Under the pieces are notes generated by a model that did not search any database, was not told the DNA's origin, and saw only the letters and a program-made list of their open reading frames with translations. 64,000 nucleotides of DNA from Bacteroidales bacterium (GTDB lineage Bacteria > Bacteroidota > Bacteroidia > Bacteroidales > F082). The DNA lies in assembly GCA_028704385.1 (NCBI GenBank), contig JAQVLA010000006.1:25838-89837 (forward strand), read 5' to 3'. The stretch's first letter is position 1, and every line of letters starts with the position of its first letter. Positions 63,651-64,000 of the stretch are shown here, in pieces. Position numbers and translations under genes: made by a program.

Positions 63651-63719
63651 AAAGCTCAGTTGGCAGAGCATCCCGATTTTATATCGGGAGGGCCGCAGGT
63701 TCGAGCCCTGCCGGGGAGA
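63651..63719 (+). pseudogene. tRNA-like copy 4 (acceptor 5' strand missing, anticodon TTA)
   Basis: From AGCTCAG through GGGGAGA it matches tRNA-Lys apart from the anticodon arm, but the 5' acceptor strand is replaced by GATTTGA, which cannot pair with CGGGGAG. The arm is T-CCCGA-TTTTATA-TCGGG-A, a 6-bp stem with a 7-base loop and anticodon TTA, which would read the UAA codon. Without an acceptor stem a working tRNA is unlikely. Confidence 0.75.
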
Positions 63720-63796
63720 CTTAATAACAAAGGCCATAAGCTTTCAAAGTTTGTGGCTTTGTTTGTTTAGTGCTTGAGATACATTATACCGATTTG

Positions 63797-63865
63797 AAAG
63801 CTCAGTTGGCAGAGCATCCCGATTTTATATCGGGAGGGCCGCAGGTTCGAGCCCTGCCGGGGAGA
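63797..63865 (+). pseudogene. tRNA-like copy 5 (same as copy 4)
   Basis: Repeat of copy 4 at a distance of 146 bp, with the same arm, anticodon TTA, T-arm and 3' acceptor strand, and the same missing 5' acceptor strand. Confidence 0.75.
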
Positions 63866-63942
63866 CTTAATAACAAAGGCCATAAGCTTTCAAAGTTTGT
63901 GGCTTTGTTTGTTTAGTGCTTAAGGTACATTATACCGATTTG

Positions 63943-64000
63943 AAAGCTCAGTTGGCAGAGCATCCCGATTTTACATCGGGAGGGCCGCAGGTTCGAGCCC
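63943..64000 (+). pseudogene. tRNA-like copy 6, cut by the window edge
   Basis: Third member of the array; the anticodon loop is TTTTACA (anticodon TTA kept). The sequence stops in the T-arm at the last base of the window. Confidence 0.7.

Larger units (their letters stand above)
63574..64000 (+). repeat. 146-bp tandem repeat made of spacer plus tRNA-like segment, running off the window
   Basis: Units lie at 63574-63719, 63720-63865 and 63866-64000 (cut). Each has a 77-bp spacer with the terminator-like CAAAGGCCA/TGGCTTTG hairpin and a 69-nt tRNA-like part. Units one and two are almost identical; the third differs at a few bases (TTAAGG for TTGAGA, TTACA for TTATA). The first spacer directly follows the intact tRNA-Lys, so the array grew from that gene. 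Confidence 0.85.

Noticed and set aside
63574..64000. Regular repeats that might be read as a CRISPR array
   Set aside because: The 146-bp unit is repeated as a whole, spacers are not unique, the repeated part is a tRNA-like sequence, and no cas genes are present.

Overview
The window looks like a chromosomal segment of a member of the Bacteroidota. The evidence is lineage-typical content (S46 dipeptidyl-peptidase, a HYC_CC_PP-like protein beside a TonB-dependent receptor and an HMA protein, DUF4143 ATPases), poor Shine-Dalgarno signals, and many upstream TAnnTTTG boxes, some with a TTG about 17-21 bases further upstream (the Bacteroidota -7/-33 promoter). An oxygen-sensitive glycyl radical enzyme sits alongside acyl-CoA oxidation and a type II NADH dehydrogenase, which suggests an anaerobe or facultative anaerobe that ferments amino acids and short acyl-CoAs. 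Genus cannot be read from the sequence.

Layout. 1-212: start of rpoN (sigma-54). 575-3738: hypE-hypD pair for trans-4-hydroxyproline dehydration. 3941-4345: small lipoprotein. 4582-11717: an eight-gene exporter operon (TetR regulator, TolC, HlyD lipoprotein, DUF2147 protein, two ABC ATPases, two ABC-2 permeases) resembling E. coli cecR-ybhGFSR. 11791-17369: leucine-degradation cluster (acyl-CoA dehydrogenase, MCC alpha, methylglutaconyl-CoA hydratase, MCC beta). 17704-21378: pstSCAB. 21546-23148: NarL-type two-component pair. 23334-25312: two HMG-CoA-lyase-like enzymes, the second a good candidate for the last step of leucine breakdown. 25361-35698: housekeeping and mixed genes (rlmH, a GT-C membrane protein, pgk, an MFS exporter, a DPP11-type peptidase, ndh, radA). 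35828-38101: DUF4143 ATPase, Gdx-like SMR transporter, CPBP protease. 38116-43758: two large PAS sensor kinases. 44036-49536: RND tripartite efflux operon. 49675-50392: wreck of a second DUF4143 ATPase with an internal inverted segment. 50539-53679: HYC/TonB receptor/HMA operon, probably metal related. 53865-60066: six-gene short-chain acyl-CoA operon (crotonase, hydroxyacyl-CoA dehydrogenase, SCP2-type thiolase, ElbB-like, NPD-like flavoprotein, acyl-CoA dehydrogenase). 60155-63086: SulP transporter and a membrane acyltransferase-like protein.

The right end (63176-64000) is the strangest part. One intact tRNA-Lys(CTT) is preceded by two promoter-bearing, terminator-bearing tRNA-like copies that lack the 3' part. 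It is followed by a 146-bp tandem array of tRNA-like copies that lack the 5' acceptor strand and carry a UUA anticodon in a lengthened anticodon arm. The array runs off the window.

Two broader points stand out. The intact and the decayed DUF4143 ATPase loci both lie beside tandem repeats with a CATG core and a 32-33 bp period, so a shared control element is plausible. Several operons also have clear palindromes at or near the promoter (tetR, ndh, hybrid kinase). All functional calls are by reading motifs; no database search was possible.
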